Made by a program: the position numbers and the translations under genes
Notes under the pieces: generated by a model
Told to the model about the DNA's origin: nothing
The model's database searches: none
Seen by the model: only the letters and a program-made list of their open reading frames with translations
NCBI GenBank assembly: GCA_033439295.1
Contig: JAVTLE010000010.1
Span: 992,001-1,056,000, forward strand
DNA: 64,000 nt
Reading direction: 5' to 3'
Origin: Deuterostichococcus epilithicus
Lineage: Eukaryota; Chlorophyta; Trebouxiophyceae; Prasiolales; Stichococcaceae
Part shown: positions 11,701-23,068 of the stretch, piece by piece
Numbering within the stretch: position 1 is the first letter of the stretch
Layout: the number at the start of each line of letters is the position of its first letter

Positions 11701-13793
11701 CACATCAACCCGCCTTATCATAGATGCGGTTGTAGAGGCGCGGCACCGAGGTGAACAGCGTCGGCTGCAGCTCCTCTATGTCCTCCAGCAGCAGCGCCAC
11801 GTCGCCGCGGTAAAAGCCCACCGCGCAGCCCTTGTGCGTCGCCGTCAGCATGCTGACGCGCTCGTAGATGTGCGCCAGCGGCAGGTAGGAGATGTGCCGG
11901 TCACCTGCCGCAGACGGGACAGACAGCCCCGTCGCCAAGTGCATGTCGAATCAAGCGGGTGTTACCATGCTGCATGGGCTCTACTTGTCGCCATCACCCC
12001 ATGAGATACGAGGGAGCAGGCTGCACTTGATGAGCGGCAAGGCCGACGCTTCTCAAGGTGGCGGTGAGTGGCATCCATTGCACTCAGAAGATGGGGTCGT
12101 TGGCAGTCTGCTCACCCACGCCGACGGTCACGAACTCGGCCATGCCTGCCGAATTGGCGATGAGGTTGGCGTGCGTGAGCACTGCGCCCTTTGGCACACC
12201 CGTAGTGCCCGAGGTGTAGCAGATGGTAGCAATATCGCTCGGCGCCGGCGGCACGTGCGACCGCACGTGCCGTCGCCCCGCCGCCTGCACCTCCTCCAGT
12301 GTGACCAGCCGCGCCTTGGAGCCCTTGGGCACGGAGGCGCCCGCGTCGCCCGGCTTGCCATTGTACACGACCTGCGGGTCAAGGGCAGCATCGCTCTGCA
12401 TTGCGGCCTGGCAGCTTGGTCCCGAATGACTGACTGTCCTGTGTCTCCCCCGCCTGACCGCCTTGACGGCGCCTGCGGCGCGCTGACAGATGAGCGTGCC
12501 TCCCGCAGCTGGGCCTGCCCGACACAGGGCAGTGTGCCTCCCGCTCGTTATCAGGCTGCTTCCCTCGCCGCCATGCAAGCTTTGTGCCGAGCCAGGGACT
12601 GGTCGGTCTGGAGGCCGGATCACAACATCCAGCACGAGGCAGCCGTCGGCACCAAACAGGCCACTGACAACGATGGCTTGGAGCCCACACCCCTCGCTTT
12701 GCTGTCTCCTGCAGGTGCCAGCAGCAAGTACAATCCAACAGCACAGATGATGCAACGCTCACCACGAGCTGGATGGTGGGGCACTCCGCCAGGCACGGCA
12801 GCAGCACCGACAGCAGGTTCGCGGAGCACGCAATCGCCGACAGCTCAGCATGGCCGCTGATGTAGCGCACGGCGTCCGGCCCCAGCGTGTCGTACAGCGG
12901 CACCGGCACCATGGAGTAGGCGTTGCAGGCCTCCGCCACCGCCACCCAGCCGGTGCAGTTGACGGAGTAGATCCCCACCGTCATGTGCGGCGCCAGGCCA
13001 TAGTGCAGCAGCCCCGAGCCGAGCGCCGTGCGCGCCTCGCCAAACTGGCAATGTGACACAAAGAAGCTGGCATGTCCTGTTCACCTGAGGTTTGTGTCGA
13101 CATGTGGGCAGAGCGGTTGAGGCTGCAAGCCAACGCCGCATTGCGCATGTAGGTTTGAGTAATGTGCAGCGCGGAAGGCACACGATCGCAGCTGGCTCTG
13201 CTGACCACCGTGCATGATGGCAGCTCTGACGGTGCGCCTGACCTGCCGGTAGGAGATCCACTCGTAGGCGCCCGCCTCGCCCTGCGAGCTCCCCGCTCGC
13301 TCCCCCAGGTACGGCGCCTGCGGTGCGGGATGGTTTTATGACGGAGCTCAGTGCGGTGCATGATGCATGCAACGTCACAGTGAACACGTCACTCTGTGAT
13401 ACCACCGCCTTTACTTACCTCGGGGTGCCGTGAGATGGTCGTCTCGATGCAGTCATACAGGGTTCGTATGTGGTCGTTCGGAGCCGCGTAGCCGCTGGAA
13501 AGGTACTCTGGATGCCTCGTAGACCTGCATAAATTAAACGAGCATCAGCAAGCCGTACGCAAACTAAACATGTCTCGCCAAACCGTCTTTCGCCGACACA
13601 ACCCGCACCTGTGCACGAGCCAGGGGCTGTCGGTGGACAGCTTCTCGGGCAGGACAATACTGTACTGCACGTCTGCTGCATCTGAGGCTGCTGCGCTGCA
13701 TGCGTTGAGGCTGACAGCCGGCTGAGTGCTCGTCTCCAGTTGGCTGTGCAGGGACGCCAATCTGCGGGACGCAGCGTCTTGGGCGTCCATCAT
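8746..13793 (-). CDS. LACS: Peroxisomal long-chain acyl-CoA synthetase (LACS6/7 type) with PTS2
   Basis: Activates long-chain fatty acids to acyl-CoA (ATP to AMP + PPi) for peroxisomal beta-oxidation. Thirteen exons join in phase to 698 aa, the length of plant LACS6/7: 13793-13609, 13524-13419, 13317-13243, 13044-12763, 12371-12116, 11904-11714, 11364-11202, 11013-10922, 10707-10546, 10283-10190, 9873-9645, 9201-9090, 8895-8746. Seen: the P-loop-like [11 protein letters not shown] (268-278), [61 protein letters not shown], and [15 protein letters not shown] near the end. Residues 11-19 (RLASLHSQL) fit the PTS2 pattern R-L-x5-[HQ]-L; the C-terminus (ESAAK) is not a PTS1. The exon ending at 11714 needs a GC donor (AAG|GCGGGT) to keep phase. 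The intron after exon 11 contains a decayed copy of that exon's end. Confidence 0.95.
9515..9690 (-). repeat. Tandem copy of an exon-intron junction inside a LACS intron
   Basis: The true exon end and donor (exon edge at 9645) recur at 9521, 124 bp further into the intron. About 46 bp match with roughly seven differences, including the CCTCCCGGTGAG junction. The copy could encode [11 protein letters not shown], like the real exon end [13 protein letters not shown]. Similarity runs on weakly into the intron (TCGAAA). I see no acceptor placed to make the copy a clean exon. Confidence 0.85.
10521..10533 (-). repeat. Telomere-like motif just inside a LACS intron
   Basis: The minus strand reads ATTTAGGGTTCAGG about a dozen bases past the donor of the exon ending at 10546. 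It resembles one plant-type TTTAGGG unit plus a TTCAGGG variant. Confidence 0.5.
10778..10792 (+). repeat. Telomere-like motif in a LACS intron
   Basis: The plus strand reads TTTAGGGTTCAGGGT in the intron between the exons ending at 10922 and starting at 10707. It is the same TTTAGGG/TTCAGGG pair seen at 10521-10533 and, reverse-complemented, at 28072-28095. Confidence 0.6.
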
Positions 13794-14101
13794 GCGCTGC
13801 CACAGAGGAGGCGAAACGCAGCTATGTGCCCATTTTCAGACGCTCAATGGGCCGTTCTGCGTCTGCATGTATGCCAAAATTTCGCTGCCGATGATGCTGA
13901 CGCAGCAACCGAGGGCGGCTTTTCGCAACCCTGTGACGGTCAAGCCGCCCTGCAGTGCATGCATGCATGCCCCTGTCGTGTCTCCTGATTGTTGTGCATT
14001 GCCAGGCTTGCCGTAAATGGTCTCCATGTACTCGGATTGACCCTCTGGCAAGTACTTGCGCCATCGGGAACGACAGCACCATCTTTTGCAGCATCCGCTT
14101 G
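13794..14101. promoter_or_regulatory. Divergent intergenic region, LACS / HflX
   Basis: 308 bp between two divergent start codons, so it should carry both promoters. It has a short GCATGCATGC alternation near 13960. No coding exon is recognised. Confidence 0.5.
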
Positions 14102-17100
14102 ATGCACTTGCATGCCGGCACTGGGCTGAGGCTGCTGCGACAAGCGTCTCAGGCAGTGCTTGCCAACACCAACCGAGGTCTCAGTGGGTACGTATGCTTG
14201 TCATATCATAGGTGTGTTTGCGCAGACTTGTTCCGGTGCAGCACATGCAACGTCACTGAGCCTGCATGCCGCATTGACCGGCAGAATGGCAATGCGCAGG
14301 AGTTCGCAGACGTGGCTGCGTTGGAGCGGGGCCCAGCAGGCGCAGCTGTACTCCTCAGTGCTGATCGTGCAAGAGCGGCAGCAGACAAAGTCGCAGACAG
14401 AGGAGGCGCTGCGGCTGGCTGAAACCTATGCCGGTATGGCCATTTGACCGTGTGTCAACTTAACCCTTTGTGGGCTACGAGGTTTGCAAACTGCAGCCTG
14501 TGTTCACCACCGGATACTCCCCTGCAGGCGAGTCATGCGAGGCCGTGAAGGTCGGGCCAGCGCAGGGACAAAGCCAGAATGCGGCCAGCTACTTTGGCAA
14601 GGGCGCCGTCGAGTGGCTGCAGGGCCGCATCTCTGAGTCCGCGGCAGAGAGGTAGCGTGCTGCTGTTGCAACCAGGCATTCCGCATCCAGGAAACCGCTC
14701 CGCATTGAGGAAAGCATCACGTTCGGCTTCGGGGACTTCGCAGGGTAATCGTCAATGCGGCACTCAGCGGCGTGCAGCACAGAAACCTCGAGCAGGCCTT
14801 CGGGTGGGTCGATCATTTCACGCACGTCTGCACGAATATCCCTGCAGAGTTGGTGTCCATCGTCATGAACAGCCTGCTCCCTTCTCTCAAGGCCTCATGG
14901 CCATTTCGCGGCCTGATCCCGGATTGGGTCACACCGGGCGCCTGCTTCTGCTGAAGGGTGCCCGTCCTGGACCGAGTGGGCCTGATCATCGAGATCTTCG
15001 GCCAGCGTGCGCGCACCAGAGAGGCACGCCTCCAGGTGCGGATCTTTCCTGCTGCTGCGCTGCAAGCCGTGCTGCGTGCATGGGCATGGCTGGGATACTT
15101 GGGTATGCCGTGCCATTCGCCTCCCCATAGAGACGTGAAAGCACTTGCTCACCTGTGGTGCTGTGGTGCAGAAATCAAATCAAATTGACCAGTCAGCGCA
15201 TCTCTGCGATTTGGCAGGTGGAGTTGGCGGCGCTGGAATACAAGTCGACCCGCCTGGTGCGCACCCGGGATGCAGCCAGCGGCAAGAAGCAGACGTTTGG
15301 CGCCGGCAGCGAGGTCGTCAGCGCCAGGCAAGTGGGCAGATTCGTGTCGCATTGCGTTAGGTGCTGCATTGATGCCATGCTGTAAGGTCGAAGGCTGTTG
15401 CATCGCTGGTGCAAGCGAACAATGTCCGACTGCTGCTTCAACAGTCTACCGTACAGTGGTGCCCGTATCTGCGCCGGCATGAAGGCCGATGACACGCCGC
15501 CTGAGACATCACCCAAAGCGTCCACCGCCCGCAGGGAGCGCGGGCGCAGCGGTGCCAGCAGCGGCGGCCTCGGAGGCAGCGGCGGCGGCGGCGAGTCCGA
15601 GCTGCAGCTGCAGCGGCGGCGAGTGGACCAGCGGCGCAAGGCGCTGCGCGTCAAGATTCTCGAGGTGCGCCCTCGCTCGCGTTCACGCGCCACGCTTGTG
15701 ACTCGTCAATTGTCCAGGACCAGTTTGTTCAGAATGAGTCGGTTCTCCGGTCCAGTCTCACTGACGATTCTGGCTGATGCGCACGCCTCCAGGGTGGCAG
15801 TCGTCCGCCTGCAGCACAACAGCTCCAACCACGAGAGCAACTTCGTTCGGAGGCTCACAGCATTCCGACACCCACCGCCGCGTCGACTGCTGTGTGCAGG
15901 TGCAGCGGACGCGCGCGGTGCAGCGCGCAGCCCGGCGGCGCTCTGGCAAGCCGCTCGTCGCCGTGGTGCGCTGCCGCTTGGCCCCGGGAGCTGTCATGCC
16001 ACAGCGTGCACCGTCCCCCCGCACGCTGCCGCCTGATCTGCCCGCACGCGACACTGCCTTGGAAGCTGCCAAGCGCTGCAAGCAATTGCACGCCCGAGCC
16101 AGTCGTGCGCGGCCGGGTACGCAGAAACAGGCAGCACCCACTCTGCGCACCCACCCCTGCACACCTTCCCAGAACGGAGCCTCGGTGCGCATTCCCGTGA
16201 AGGGTGATGATAAAAGTTTGATAACCCCCAGGTGGGCTACACCAACGCGGGCAAGTCGTCGCTGATCGAGGCGCTCACGGGGCACGACTCGGGGGCGGCG
16301 GACTCGCTGTTTGCGACGCTGGACGCGACCAGCCGGGCGGTGCACCTGCCGTCGGGCGCCGTCGCCATACTGTCCGACACCGTCGGCTTCATCAGCGATC
16401 TGCCGGTGCAGCTGCTGGACGCCTTCAAGGTGTGGCGCCGCAGCTGCTGCTGCTGCTGCGTCCTACCATGCACTAAAGGGCCCAAATAGCAGACGGTCTT
16501 CTGGCTCTGCCGCCCACCAGCTCGGTCCAAGTAGCAGCACCGAGCACGAAAACGGCAGCATCTCCCTCTGGGCGCTGCGGGAGCTGGACACACGAGCATC
16601 AGCCAACTGTCCTGAACCGTTTCATGTCCCCCGGCGGATGGCTCGCCTGCTGGGCATCAAACGTTTCGCATCCTCTGACAGGGCATGCTGGAGGAGGCAA
16701 TGGAGCGGCATGTGATGGGGACATTAGGGCGACAGATGGCAAGATTTGTGCTCGAATAACTTCCTTTCGTACTGAAGACGGCGTGTTGCAAATTCCCCTT
16801 GACAGGGCACCCTGGAGGAGGCGGTGGAGGCGGATCTGCTGCTGCACGTGGTGGACGCCTCCTCGGCGGACGCGGGCGCGCAGCACGCTGCGGTGCTCGC
16901 CATCCTGCGCCAGCTGGGCATGACCGACTCGCAGCTGGCCAGCAAAGTGTGCCTTCGGAAGCATCCTGGCCCTCTGCTGGCTTTGCCGAGAAGCAAGCTG
17001 GTCAACACGCATCCACTTGACTAATCCATGCCCAGTCTGTCCTGGCAGGGCCAGGGGCCGAAGGTTGAACGCAGACCCGGGGTCTCACCCAGAAAGCCTC

Positions 17101-17991
17101 GACGGCAGGCGCATCGCGGGCGGCGCGGTCGGATGTCTTTAGCATCTTCTGTTCACTTGGGGTGCGCAAGGATGCAGCCCGATTCGATGCGTCCGACCTC
17201 AGACATCTGTCGAACTCAGGTGCTGGAAGTTCACAACAAGGTGGACCTGCTGGAGGCTTCCGATGCTGAGGACGACAATGCTTCCCCTGCTGAGGGCGAG
17301 CAGGCAGCAGCCAGTGCGCATCTCGAGGAGGGCCGTGTCGGCGCTGAGTCGGCAGTTGCCGCAGAGGCGCGGAGCCCTTCACACGGCAGCGAGCCCAGCG
17401 AGGCAGCCGAGCTGGCACCGCGTGGTCATGTTGAGCCAGTTGCGCCTCGGCAGCCCGGGTCAGCGGCAGGCCAGCAGCAGCAGCAGCAGGGCGGCCGGCC
17501 GGCCAGCAGCACGGCACCCGCGCCGTCATGCGTCATGGTGTCGGCGGTCACTGGCGAAGGGTTGCGCCTCCTACTCCAGGAAATTGACCGCAAGGTGCGG
17601 CCAGCATGCACAGCTGGAGCATCCCAGTGTGCAACGTTTCCTGGCTCCACGAAGCAGCTGAAGCAGGTGCCTTAGTGAGCCTGCCCACAAGCGTCATGCC
17701 CTATGCTCTGCATTACCAGGCGTCTGGTGCTGGGTGCCCACACCGAAGGGGATTCCCAGCTCCGCACTGCCTTCGCATGCGCAGGTCAGCTTCCGGTCCA
17801 ACATGGACGTGCTCGCTGCAAACAGCGTCTCGCTGAGGCACCAGCTGCAGAGCATGACGCGGCCGCAGCGGCCGACGAGGCAGCAGCGGCAGCAGCAGCG
17901 CCAGGTCGCAGCAACCAGCGACGAGCCATGGCGCCCTGGGTGGCCGGCCGAGGCGCAATCCTTGGCATCGCGCGTGTTCTGCTCTCACTAG
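14102..17991 (+). CDS. hflX: Organelle-targeted HflX-family ribosome-associated GTPase
   Basis: HflX splits or rescues stalled 70S-type ribosomes. Twelve exons join in phase to about 574 aa: 14102-14187, 14285-14433, 14528-14651, 14744-14803, 14957-15035, 15218-15327, 15535-15664, 15900-15965, 16232-16429, 16806-16946, 17220-17594, 17785-17991. The first exon is Arg/Ala/Leu-rich without acids, like an organellar presequence. The HflX domain follows (SYFGKGAVEWL, VLDRVGLIIEIFGQRARTRE, ELQLQRRRVDQRRKALR), then the GTPase with G1 GYTNAGKS (270-277), G3 DTVGF, G4 NKVD (387-390) and G5 SAVTGEG (489-495). About 90 acidic, Ala- and Gln-rich residues separate G4 from G5. The exon ending at 15327 uses a GC donor (CAG|GCAAGT). 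The last exon (69 aa) is weakly conserved and is the least certain part. Chloroplast versus mitochondrion is not decided. Confidence 0.92.
16670..16850 (+). repeat. Tandem copy of an acceptor-exon junction inside an HflX intron
   Basis: The acceptor and start of the exon at 16806 (TTGACAGGGCACCCTGGAGG) recur as CTGACAGGGCATGCTGGAGG, exactly 124 bp upstream (TGACAGGG at 16676 and 16800). About 35 bp match with four or five changes; the copy then loses the coding pattern. It leaves a decoy 3' splice site in the intron. Confidence 0.85.
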
Positions 17992-18658
17992 AAGTACAAT
18001 GGCGCCCACAGGGCTGGTCAGGCGGCTGGGTATGTGTATGAGCAGTGTTGTGTGGGAATGAGGACACGGCCGCGGTGCATGCCGGCATGGCGTATTCATT
18101 CATCGTTCAGGTCAGGGACAAACAATTGCAGTGCCTGCACAAGCGCTAGGGCCTGATGCAGAGCGTTTTTGGAAAAAAAAAGGGATCAAGTGTGGCGACG
18201 CCAGAGCCTCTGGCGGCACACTGCCAGACTCAGACCCGAACCAACCATAACATCTGACAATCTTTCAATGCCAAATTTGATCTCTTTGTGCCGCAGCATT
18301 GCTGATGGCATTGTGCGGGCAGGGTCCCCACGACAGACTGTTGCTCTCGAGAAACTTAAATGTGCAATCTGGCAAAGCCTTGCTCTTGGGTGTCTCAGCG
18401 CCTGCTTGATTCAACTTCTCGTATTACTTTTCCGTTGTCTTCTTTTGAACGCCCAGAAGGCGCAGATAGTCGACCTGCACAGGCATCAAGCGAGTCGCCA
18501 CGCCAGCGCCCATCGATGCGCAGGGCAGCAGCACACAGCACGCCTTCAGCATGACGCCAGCGCATCATGCAACCTACGACAGGGGTGATGACTTAGGGAC
18601 CATTGACCGGGCTGCGGCATCGGCGGTCATGCAAGCGGCCCGTCACGCATCACGGCTG
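17992..18658. other. Convergent intergenic region, HflX / RETICULATA-related
   Basis: 3' UTRs of converging genes. It contains an A9 run at about 18173-18181. No exon is recognised on either strand. Confidence 0.5.
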
Positions 18659-21096
18659 TCATGTTGCCCAGAAGGCCTGGAGGGCTCGCACCCAGAGGAG
18701 GGAGCCCAGGAATGTGTTGCCGGTGCGGATGATGAAGCTCAGCAGGTGCGCCACCGACGGCCGGCCAGCAAACACCTTTTCGATACCACGCTCCTCGATG
18801 ATGCCCGCGATGATCTGGTACCTGCAAAAGACAGACGAAGAGACGCGTCAACAACAGTTTTTGTTTAGTCGAGTAGCGGCCGCGTGTGCTCTGCCGACAT
18901 GCTGTAACACAGGACCTCTGGACTTCAGGTGAGCTCAACGATAGCTAAGGAAAGAGTCTGTTACTGACAGCCAGCTGCAAAGTGATACGCACCGCAGGTT
19001 GGAGGAGCTGGCCATGTAGGAGGCATAGCAGCCGGACATGACGAGCACATTTTGCGGCGGGTTGGGCGGGCTGAAGTTGGGGTCCAGCATCATGCGGACC
19101 TGCGGAGAGGGCGAAGTACGTTTGATTTCTTGGCGACAGCAGGCGAAACTGCAACGTGAGGTGGTGAGGGGTGACAAGAGCGACAGCGAGTATCTCTGCC
19201 CTTAAGTCAAGCGAGACAACTGTCAGTAGTTAACAGAGCCCGGCACCGACGAGAGTTGAGGTTGGCAGCTGCCAGGTGGCGAAGCTACAACAGTGGCAGA
19301 CCGTACAGCCTGGATCGAATGCCGCACGCACGCAAGCTCGCTCTGTCCGACATCGGAGGCCCCAGCAGCAGCCACGAGCAGGAGCCCAGTGCCCTGCCCT
19401 GCGGGGTGATGTTTGGCAGCCCTTGCGCGTGCAAAGACCCGCATTCTGGGAGTCCCCCCGCGAGCGGCCAAAACTTTGCTCTGCGCCCACCTTGACGAGC
19501 ACGTTGGTGATGGTGACGCCAAAAAGGGAGGCGAAGAAGCCGACGCCGAGCAGCTTGGCGCCGTTGCGGACTACGGCGCCGCCGCGCTGCGCCACGCTCC
19601 AGTTGTCTGCGGCCGCTGGCTTGATCTGCACGGCAGTATTGTCAAATCAGAAGGTTTCAGTCTTGACGCGCGCGTGCATGGCGCAGTGCACTGCTCTGCT
19701 GTGCGCAGCGCACTGCGCCCCAGATGCTGTGTTTGAATCTGGCACGAGACTGGGCTGGCTGTGTATCCCTGCCCGCTGCCCGGGACTGCGAGGCGTGATC
19801 TGCTTCCACGAACCAGGCAGCCAGTGTACACCGGTGCCTGTGAGGGCGACCTGGTCTGCCAGTTGCCTGCTGGCGGCAGCGAAGTAGCCTCATCGCTTTG
19901 GCAGTCAGGTGCCCAAATGGCGTCAAATGCCGTCACCCAAATCGCTCACCTGGAAGGCGTTGTCGGGGCAGCTGCCAAAGAACCTGGCGACGGCGTTCTG
20001 CTTGACGGCGGAGCCGGCGCCGCTGCTGAGGTTGAGCGTCGGGGCGGGCAGCCACACCAGCATGAAGTCAGCGATGAGAGCCTGCAGCCCAGAGGCGGGT
20101 CGCTCAAGTCAGTCTCCACTGCACGCTGATTGGCCGCCCAGGGAGTAGGGACAATGGTTGGCACCGTCGCAGGCTGCTGCACTTGCCCACCGCCTGCTGC
20201 TGTATACACAGCGCAATTGCTAGGCAGCACGGGGGACGTCGAATGACTTATGCTGAAGTGCTGAAGAGCTGGATGCGGCGCGGCGGCGCACCATGATGAC
20301 GTTTGCAAACACAAAGTCAATCTCCTTCTTGAAGGCGGACCGCCGCTTCTCCCGCTCGGCAGCGATCTTGCACACCAGGCCGATGCCCAGCTCGATGCCC
20401 ACTTTCACGATGAAGCTCTCGTCCGCCAGCAGCCGGTCCCGAAAGCCTGCCATAGCCGTGAAAGCGGTGTTCAGCGCTCAGTCACGCCAGGCGGCTGTCT
20501 AGTTGCTGCAGGGGACCAAGGTTACGGGCAGCTGCTGCCCACTTCGGTCCTCGCTGTCGATCCTCGCACGGAGCTAGCATGGTCAGTGGCTTACGTCGAC
20601 TGTGTTTGGAAGGTCGACAGCACAGGCAGCTGATGCCTGATCGCTCACCTGGGATCTTCAGCAGCTGACGAAATAGAGGGTTTTGATCCAAGTGCAGGTA
20701 CCGCCTCAGGATGTCGGCAGACACCTGTGAAGGTGCAGGCATACGCTTGTCGATCATCCGTTCAGGGTCTTGGATTTTCGCGCTGGGCTGGCTGATGCAG
20801 GCATCGTCATGCTGCGACCATGCATGCGCCATGCCTGAGATGGACGCGGACGCCACGACTCACTTTGCCTTCTTTCAGGGCTGCCGCCAGTGCCGCAGGC
20901 AGGGACTCCACGTTGCGTCCAGCGGCCAGCAGCAGTGCCTCCCAGCCGCTAGACCCTGCAAGCATGTTGCACGAGATGACTGCGCTGCATGGAGTGCCGA
21001 ACATCTGTTCCACATTCTGCAAGCCAGACCGTCCTGCGATGCACACGGTTGGTGTGGCAGCATAGGTACCCGATTCTCCCTCGCCGTCATGGCCAT

Positions 21097-21129
<33 letters not shown>

Positions 21130-21473
21130 CCCTGCCACCGCCGCTGCTGCCTCCGCTGGCTGTGTGCAGTTGCTGGTTCGGTGCAGGTCGAAGGCCGCCT
21201 GCATTGATGCCAAGAAGCCTTTGTCTTTTTGTAGATTAAAGACACTGCCCCAACGGCTTGGGTCGTGGCAAACTCCAGCGAGGTCTACAAAATTCGGTGC
21301 GGCGGCGGCTTGGCACATGGTGAGCAGAGCGCACCTTTGCCAAAGACACCGCCAGGCCGGCTCGCAGGCAGCCTTCTGAGCGCAGGACGCGTCAGGTTGG
21401 CTACGCTGGGGCGTCTGCCGCAGTGAAGTGCCTGGGGCTGCACGTTGCACTGCACCATTATCCCCGAGCCCAT
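18659..21473 (-). CDS. RETICULATA-related (DUF3411) plastid envelope protein
   Basis: RETICULATA-related proteins are plant/algal chloroplast membrane proteins linked to leaf and plastid development; their molecular activity is unknown. Nine exons join in phase to about 375 aa: 21473-21335, 21198-21070, 20955-20864, 20724-20649, 20446-20292, 20081-19950, 19625-19491, 19099-18993, 18821-18659. The first exon is Arg/Ser/Ala-rich, like a transit peptide. The second is Gly-rich and then acidic (DGHDGEGESG), as in the family. The domain follows: ILRRYLHLDQNPLFRQLL, VKVGIELGIGLVCKIAAERE, EIDFVFANVIM, ALIADFMLVWLPAPTL, GFFASLFGVTITNVLVKV, QNVLVMSGCYASYMASSSNL, SFIIRTGNTFLGSLLWVR. The start may instead be the ATG at 21458. 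A Poly-Ala frame across the Gly-rich exon is a shadow. Confidence 0.93.
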
Positions 21474-21875
21474 TGTGAGCCGCGCAGACGACTGTCTCGG
21501 GACCGCAGGAGAGTCTAGACGCCGAATGTGCTGCTCAAGTTCCTCGTTTCCCGGTGCGATCGCGAATCGAGTGCTCGGATTGGGGGTTTCGCTTTCCGAT
21601 CGTGTACCTCGCCGTCCTCTCGTTCGCACAGCCTAAGCAAACGTGTTGAACGATTCAAGACTACCTGGTGTTTTGCGTCTGTCACAACCCAGGGTTGTTG
21701 AAGCTTTTGAAAATTCAATTGTCCAACCCTAAACACTACGCGCAACGATCAGCTCGGCAGCGTTTGGCCAGAAGCCGCCGACCAGTAATCGGCGGTCCCT
21801 TGTGAGGTTTTGCCCATCGACGACTTCAGTCTCTTTTGGTCCGTCAACTAGCAGCGTGACGTATCGAGTGCACAA
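21474..21875. promoter_or_regulatory. Intergenic region between PSMG2 (3' end) and the RETICULATA-related gene (5' end)
   Basis: Both neighbours are on the minus strand, so this should hold the PSMG2 3' UTR and the RETICULATA-related promoter. It has one AACCCTAAAC telomere-like unit near 21724. No exon is recognised. Confidence 0.5.
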
Positions 21876-23068
21876 TCAATATGCGGAAATGTCACGCGGC
21901 TTGCCGAACACAGACTCCCAGGACTGCGGCTGCCGCCATGCAAAGTCCTCCTCGCCAGTGCCGCTGAACAAGCCGAGGTGCTGGCCGAGCGCGCTGCACA
22001 CATCCTGTGCGTCCGCGACGTTGTCGCCTTCCGACGAGAAAGTCAGCAGCGTCAGCAGCGGTACCGCTTGGCCGCGTGCCGCCTCCAGCAGCGGCCATGG
22101 CGGCAACAGCCTTTTGCCGGCTGCAGCCTCCACGATGTCGGCCTGCATGCGATCCCCTGATATCACGTACTCCCTGAACGAAATCGAACGCGTGGCCAAG
22201 TGGCGGCAGACATGCTGGACTGCTTGTCTACCAGTGACCAAAGGAGTCACATGGCACTTCCGCACCTCCAGCTCAGTGACGCCAAGGCTGGTCCCTAGGT
22301 GAACCGCGGCGTTGTCCGCAGCAACGAAGCGCAGCTGCGAGCCCGACATCTGGGCGTCGCGTCGCACGCTGGCGTCAATGCTGCCCAGATATATGACCTG
22401 CGGTCATATGTCAAAACATCAGTTGCGAAAGTCAGCTGTTGCCCACAACAACCTCCTGCGATGTCTGCGCGTCTTAGAGGCCTTGAGCAGGTGTGCAAGG
22501 AGCTTCCAGCGTACGTTCAGGCATCAACATCTGGCGCAGGTGCATGGCAAGTGGACCAAAGTGAAGATGTGTTAATGCATACCTCGGAGAAGCCCGACTC
22601 CTGCAGCCAGTCGGCGACCTGCGCGGCGAACTTTGCCGCGCAGCCGCGCACCGTGGGCGCGCGCTGCTGCAGGACGAGCAGCCCGCGCTCCGCATCCTCA
22701 TACAGCTCGAGCGCCAGGTGCAGCGTGCCGTCGGCACGGAAGGCGTCCATTCCGGCACACGGCTGCAGGAAGCAACTCTCCAGGTAGCCCGCCAGTCGCA
22801 TGCCGCCGCAGGTGGCTATGAGCAGGTCCACGGCGAGCTGGCCCACATTGCCGATTGACTCGCCGGGCTGCGCGCCATGCACATGACCAGCATGGAGGTC
22901 GAGCGAACAGGAATGCTATCACGAATACCTCGCGGCATGTCTGCAGCTGCGATGTGAGCTGGGCAGTCTGGGTGACGGCCACACCAGCAAGAGACACCAG
23001 CTCACCAGGATCAGCTTGCGTAAAGAGAACTCAGGCTGTGCCGCGCCCGCCGCCGGAAAGTATTGCAT
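21876..23068 (-). CDS. PSMG2: Proteasome assembly chaperone 2 (PSMG2/PAC2)
   Basis: With PSMG1 it scaffolds assembly of the 20S proteasome alpha ring. Exons: 23068-23006, 22867-22583 and 22397-21876. The first gives MQYFPAAGAAQPEFSLRKLI, the second the PAC2 core (ESIGNVGQLAVDLLIAT, RLAGYLESCFLQPCAG, LQQRAPTVRGCA, WLQESGFSEV), the third VIYLGSIDASVRRDAQM, LLTLLTFSSEGDNVADAQDV and a C-terminal PQSWESVFGKP like the family's last helix. Within exon 3, bases 22265-22143 (GTGCGG to ATGCAG, 123 nt, no stop) have no family counterpart and look like an in-frame intron. Removing them gives about 248 aa and reads TELE|ADIVEAAAGK. The stop is at 21876-21878. Confidence 0.92.

Noticed and set aside
11892-12860. 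Plus-strand open frame of over 300 codons
   Set aside because: Antisense to well-supported LACS exons; the frame is open because of GC-rich codon bias.
20875-21450. Minus-strand frame with a poly-Ala run
   Set aside because: The phase-correct frame of that exon is Gly-rich and acidic, as in RETICULATA-related proteins; the poly-Ala frame reads across introns.
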